Source: Budorcas taxicolor
Taxonomy: Eukaryota > Chordata > Mammalia > Artiodactyla > Bovidae
Assembly: GCF_023091745.1 (NCBI RefSeq)
Contig: NC_068925.1
Coordinates: 6,634,001 to 6,698,000, forward strand
Length of the DNA: 64,000 nucleotides
Direction of reading: 5' to 3'
Positions 60,266 through 64,000 of the stretch are shown here, one piece after another. The position numbers and the translations under genes are program-made. The notes beneath the pieces were generated by a model. That model worked only from the letters and a program-made list of their open reading frames with translations. It was not told the DNA's origin and did no database searches. Position 1 is the stretch's first letter, and the number at the start of each line of letters is the position of its first letter.

Positions 60266-61060
60266 AAATTACTGAAAACTTGGAACTAGGGAAAAAGAAA
60301 TCAATGGAGACATTTTCTAATGGCTTACTGAGTATTCTGCAGCAGACACCCTCTAGGAATTATTGATTCCATAGTGTGTGTTATTTTGATTGTCTTTTTT
60401 TTTTTTTTTTAATTTGGCTTTTTTACAACTCTCTATAAGAGTAGAGTTAATTTGTAGTAAATGGATGGGAGTGAAAATGATTCCTTTCAGAGAACTATAC
60501 AAGTGATTCCTGATCACAGAAAACAAATGAATTTTGTCCAGTAGAGATTTAGCTAATTTCCATCAGTGAGAGGAGCTGATTTCAAATATTATAAGTTGCT
60601 GCTCAGCATATTAACCAGTTTTGCCTCTAGTAGAAAAGTCATTTTAGAATGCCTTTGACTGACTGACTATATATTTCATATCTCTGTTCCTCAAATTCTT
60701 TAAATTAGTTATAGTATCTTAATAATGCCCTCATTAAATAATGAATCAAGTAAAATCTTTGACACATGTTCATTTTTATAATCACATGAATGACATGTAT
60801 TAATTTTTTGAATATTATACTTTAAAAGATGCTTGCACTATAAGATCTCACATATTAGTTGACCAAAGATAAGGAAACACCATAAAAACAGTATATAATC
60901 AATGATAAGCTATCAGTATGGATTCGAGGAGCTGTGGTAGAGTTTCTGGGTGACTGTTCTTTTTATTTACCCTGCGTTGCTTTTACTTCATTTAGCAGCT
61001 GATTCTACTTTGCATTAAGCAATGCAGAGGAAGGGATTGCAAACACAGATGAGGCCACAC
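60266..61060. other. Intergenic AT-rich DNA
   Basis: T15 run at 60397-60411. No gene recognised. Confidence 0.5.
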
Positions 61061-61410
61061 TCCTGTTCTAGAGTTGTTGACAGTTGTTAAAGAGAGAAAC
61101 ACAGGTCCCAAATGGCGTCATCTCTGCTAATGTCCTGATGCCAAACCTAGATTTACTACTTGACCTAATTGCAATTTTTACCTTTCCCAGGAATATAATC
61201 GTAATCAGACCACTTTGGAATTTTCTAGTCAGCCCAACTGAGATAAACTGCATGATTAGATTCTCATCATTTCCCCAAAAGAAGGTGACCAACCCTGAAA
61301 CAATTATTCCTTTTCTTTTGTTAATAACTTCCTTGCCCCACTCTTCTTTAATAAAACCCTGCATTTTGTGCAACTCCTCAGAGGGCTTTTCTGTTTACTA
61401 GATGGAGTGA
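61061..61410. other. Possible LTR-like relic
   Basis: An AATAAAACCCTGCATTTTGTGC motif at 61350 and its context resemble the R/poly(A) region of an old retroviral LTR. A family cannot be named and no paired ends were found. A 105-codon frame here looks incidental. Confidence 0.2.
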
Positions 61411-62403
61411 TTCATGAATTGCTGGATAAAACAACTAGGTTTTGAAATTTACTCAGGTGAATTTTGTTTTTTAACAGTCCAGTGTGGGAGAAAAACATTA
61501 ATAAATCATTAACAAAGTATGATAAAGGGTGGGGATGAGAATTACATTTGAGACTTTACTGTGTCTTTATGCTTTATATTTATTATGATGTTTTATATTA
61601 TTTTATTTAAACCTAAAATTTTGAGTAATTTTATCCCAGTTTTGTAATTGGTGCACAGACAACCAGTTAATGGTTGTAATCATCATGAACAAGAAACTAT
61701 GGGAAACCAAAAGCAAATTTACATGCTTTCATTCCTAAGACCAAAGCGTTCCCGTCATCTCTCAGTTCATTTGGTTGACTCTGGACTCGGGGCAAACCCT
61801 GCTCTGAAGAGCATGGAATGGGAAATCTGGTGCGGAGCTGGCCAACGAGGACTATGTTGTCACTGCAGGACTCTGGAGTCCTCCTCAAGTTTGGAATCCA
61901 CCAGGACCTGCTCCTTTCTGGGAGGCAACACGGTCTGGAGGCTGTCAGAGACAGGCAAGGTTAGTTGACTTCCTTGAGCTTTTGGGCTTCAGTGTTGCTT
62001 GCAGCCTTAGGATACCTGATATTTGAAGAGGGAAGGTGGGCGGTAGCACCTAGAGTTAGGTTGTACTTGGGAAATCACCAGGAATGCACTTCTCCCCTCA
62101 CTTTCCCCCACTATGCTGGAGAGAGCTGCACAAGGTGGATTGCAAACACTGGCAAATATTGACAGAAGCGAAGGTCACAGTAAGATCGTTTAGCCTGAAT
62201 CTGTTGAGGAATGATTGGCTTGCAGTTCAAAGGGACTGGTCAACTGGATTTGCATAAACAACACAGGCCATTTCTGAAACTGAGTTTTAAAACTAGCAAT
62301 TCTTTTTATCATCCCCTTGTGTCTTTGCAAAAATCTCTCCTTGTACCAACTTCCTTACAGCAATTCTTATTTCCTATCATAGAATTTTTTTTTTTCCTTC
62401 CAG
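61411..62403 (+). other. Region upstream of C4BPB; may hold non-coding first exon(s)
   Basis: A donor-like CAAG|GTTAGT occurs at 61960, after unique sequence, and could end an untranslated first exon. The acceptor at 62402-62403 would receive it. Not proven. Confidence 0.3.
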
Positions 62404-62600
62404 GGAAGAAAAAATCAGTACAACCCGTCTCTAGGAAGGAGTGATTGGTCTGATCTTCAGTGGTGTGAGAAGACCTATTTTGATCCAGACCAGGATCTTA
62501 GGCTGGGTTATTTCCAACCAAGGTCAAACAGTTGATCGTAAGATGTTTTTTTGGCTTATGTGCTATCTTGTGGATGTGTGGCTGATTTCTGCCTCAGATG
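62404..62600 (+). CDS. C4BPB: C4BPB first coding exon (signal peptide), partial gene
   Basis: A strong acceptor (tttttttttccttccag) precedes 62404 and a donor (GATG|GTATGT) follows 62600. The first ATG in the exon is at 62543, with A at -3. It opens 19 codons plus one base: MFFWLMCYLVDVWLISASD. This matches the human C4BPB leader in length, its first four residues and its ISASD-like end, and is a hydrophobic signal peptide. C4BPB is the beta chain of C4b-binding protein, a secreted complement inhibitor that also binds protein S. The downstream CCP (sushi) exons are not in the window. The position right after PFKFB2 on the same strand fits conserved gene order. The coding part is 62543-62600; 62404-62542 is 5' UTR. 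Confidence 0.82.
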
Positions 62601-63461
62601 GTATGTATGCTTTTCTTAAGTTCAGGCTGTAAGGCATTTTATATCAGCATGTGGATTATGAGGCATTCTGTCTAAGATTTTAATGAAATTGAAATTTATA
62701 AAACATATTTTCTTTATTGAATAATCTCAAGTTACTTGGTGTTATGCTCTGTACTCAACAGTAAATATTTAATGACCTGGCTTTAAGAAGTGAGTCATTT
62801 TTTTGCTACTTTCCCTTTTTGTTCTGGAAATGAAAAATGTACCAATTTCAAATCTTGAGTGGTCTTATTTATGATAAACTCTGGTACCACTATTTGGAAA
62901 GGGGATTGTAACTTTAGGAGTGGATAACTAATGACTGAATTTGAGTCAAACTCTTGTTTTTCTTTTGAAAACAAAACTTTGGGAATCCTTGGGGAGGAAA
63001 GGATGTGGATGTTCATGGACATGGGAGAATACAAGGAGTCTGAATACAAGGAGTCAAGCAAAAAGACACTATGAGGGGGACTCCAGTAAGTGCTTCCTCA
63101 AGTCACATGCCATGTCAAGAGAATCTGGTTTTTTTTTTTCTCTTTCCAACAAAGAGCTATCCAAAACTTCCCCCAGTGAACAATAGCATATTCATTGCAA
63201 GCGAGGGAAAAGGACAAATTCTGGGGACTTAACTTATGTAACGATTTTTTGATGCCTCTAAGGGATGGAATGCCCTCACTCCTGAGTACTGCTGTAAGTT
63301 TGATCTTTCTGCTTCTTTATTCATCTTGTCATCCCACTGTATTCTTTCACATAATACCTCCAGTAGGCCATGGTAAGACTTTATAAGAAAAAAAATTCTC
63401 AACTTTTAGGAATCCATTTTTAAAGTACTCTAGTGGCAATCTTTCCTTTGAAGGTATGTAA
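62601..63461 (+). other. C4BPB intron 1 (inferred)
   Basis: No CCP-domain exon is visible before the right edge. AT-rich, otherwise unremarkable. Confidence 0.5.
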
Positions 63462-63471
63462 TCAGCTCTTG

Positions 63472-63680
63472 TGTGTGTGTGTGCTCAGTCATGTCCAACT
63501 CTTTGTAACCCGGTGGACTGTACCCTGCCAGACTCCTCTGTTCATGGGATTTCCCAGGCAAGAATACTGGAGTGGGTTGCCATTTCCTTCTACAGGAGAC
63601 CTTCCAGAACCAGGGATCGAACCCGAGTTTCCCTCATTGGCAGGTGGATTCTTCAATACTGTGACACCTGAGAAGCCCAT
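63472..63680 (-). mobile_element. Bov-tA SINE
   Basis: Reverse element flanked by TCAGCTCTTG (63462-63471, 63681-63690). Confidence 0.92.
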
Positions 63681-63690
63681 TCAGCTCTTG

Positions 63691-63898
63691 AAAGTGAAGT
63701 AAAAGTGTTAGTCGCTCTGTCTTACCCTACTCTTTGTGATCTCATGGACTGTAGTCTGCCAGATTCCTTTGTCCATGGAATTCCCCAGGCAAGAATACTG
63801 GAGTGGGTTGCCATTCCCTTCTCCAGAGGATCTTCCTGACCCAGGGATCAAACCTGGGTCTCCCGCATTGCAGGCAGATTCTTTACTGTACGAACCAT
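63691..63898 (-). mobile_element. Bov-tA SINE, tandem neighbour
   Basis: A second reverse-orientation copy starts right after the right-hand duplication of the first. A similar, shorter TCAGCTTG follows it at 63899, so the same target may have been used twice. Confidence 0.9.
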
Positions 63899-64000
63899 CA
63901 GCTTGTAGTCAGAATTAACTTAGCTGAATTAGTAGACCCAGTCAACCCTACAAGATGGAAAGGATTTCTATGTATTAAAACTACTTTTTGTGGGGAACTT

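Noticed and set aside
61084..61401. 105-codon frame before C4BPB
   Set aside because: No domain resemblance; overlaps possible LTR-like sequence and an equally long antisense frame.
61648..61968. 106-codon frame upstream of C4BPB as a coding exon
   Set aside because: Unlike any part of C4BPB. At most its end could be an untranslated first exon.

Overview
This is a mammalian nuclear window, from a bovid and most probably cattle or a close relative. The case rests on large numbers of Bov-tA/Bov-A SINEs, CHR-type SINEs, BovB (RTE) LINEs and artiodactyl L1 elements, together with three vertebrate genes with canonical GT-AG introns. One reconstructed PFKFB2 isoform is exactly 531 codons, the length I recall for the bovine heart enzyme. 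The gene order YOD1 (-), PFKFB2 (+), C4BPB (+) matches the conserved synteny of human 1q32. All family names come from reading the sequence; no database was searched.

Layout. 1-3409: repeat-only DNA (BovB, L1, SINEs), including a BovB with an inverted 5' segment. About 3690-11256, minus strand: YOD1, a two-exon OTU deubiquitinase, with a probable 5.3-kb 3' UTR that carries let-7, miR-21 and miR-30 seed matches. 11257-13191: CpG-rich head-to-head promoters of YOD1 and PFKFB2, both with TCTCGCGA elements. 13140-39800, plus strand: PFKFB2, with a 5' untranslated exon, 14 coding exons and an alternative 15th coding exon. Two C-termini are possible: 517 aa by reading through exon 14 into a long 3' UTR, or 531 aa by splicing to 37916. 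42047-52842: a 10.8-kb nested retrotransposon block, an older L1 flanked by a 17-bp target duplication and containing a younger full-length L1 with its own 12-bp duplication. 52920-54142: SINEs and a BovB tail. About 55180-60265: a 5'-truncated L1 carrying two BovB copies in opposite orientation. 62404-62600: the signal-peptide exon of C4BPB, whose remaining exons lie beyond the right edge.

Function. The three genes are unrelated in role. YOD1 removes ubiquitin chains in ER-associated degradation and signalling. PFKFB2 sets the fructose-2,6-bisphosphate level and so heart glycolysis. C4BPB is the beta chain of the plasma complement inhibitor C4b-binding protein. YOD1 and PFKFB2 share an intergenic promoter region of about 1.6-1.9 kb.

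I found no undescribed multi-gene system. The unusual content is in retrotransposon architecture (L1 in L1, BovB in L1 with an in-frame chimeric ORF, a long inverted repeat), the alternative PFKFB2 C-terminus, and the regulatory motifs around YOD1.
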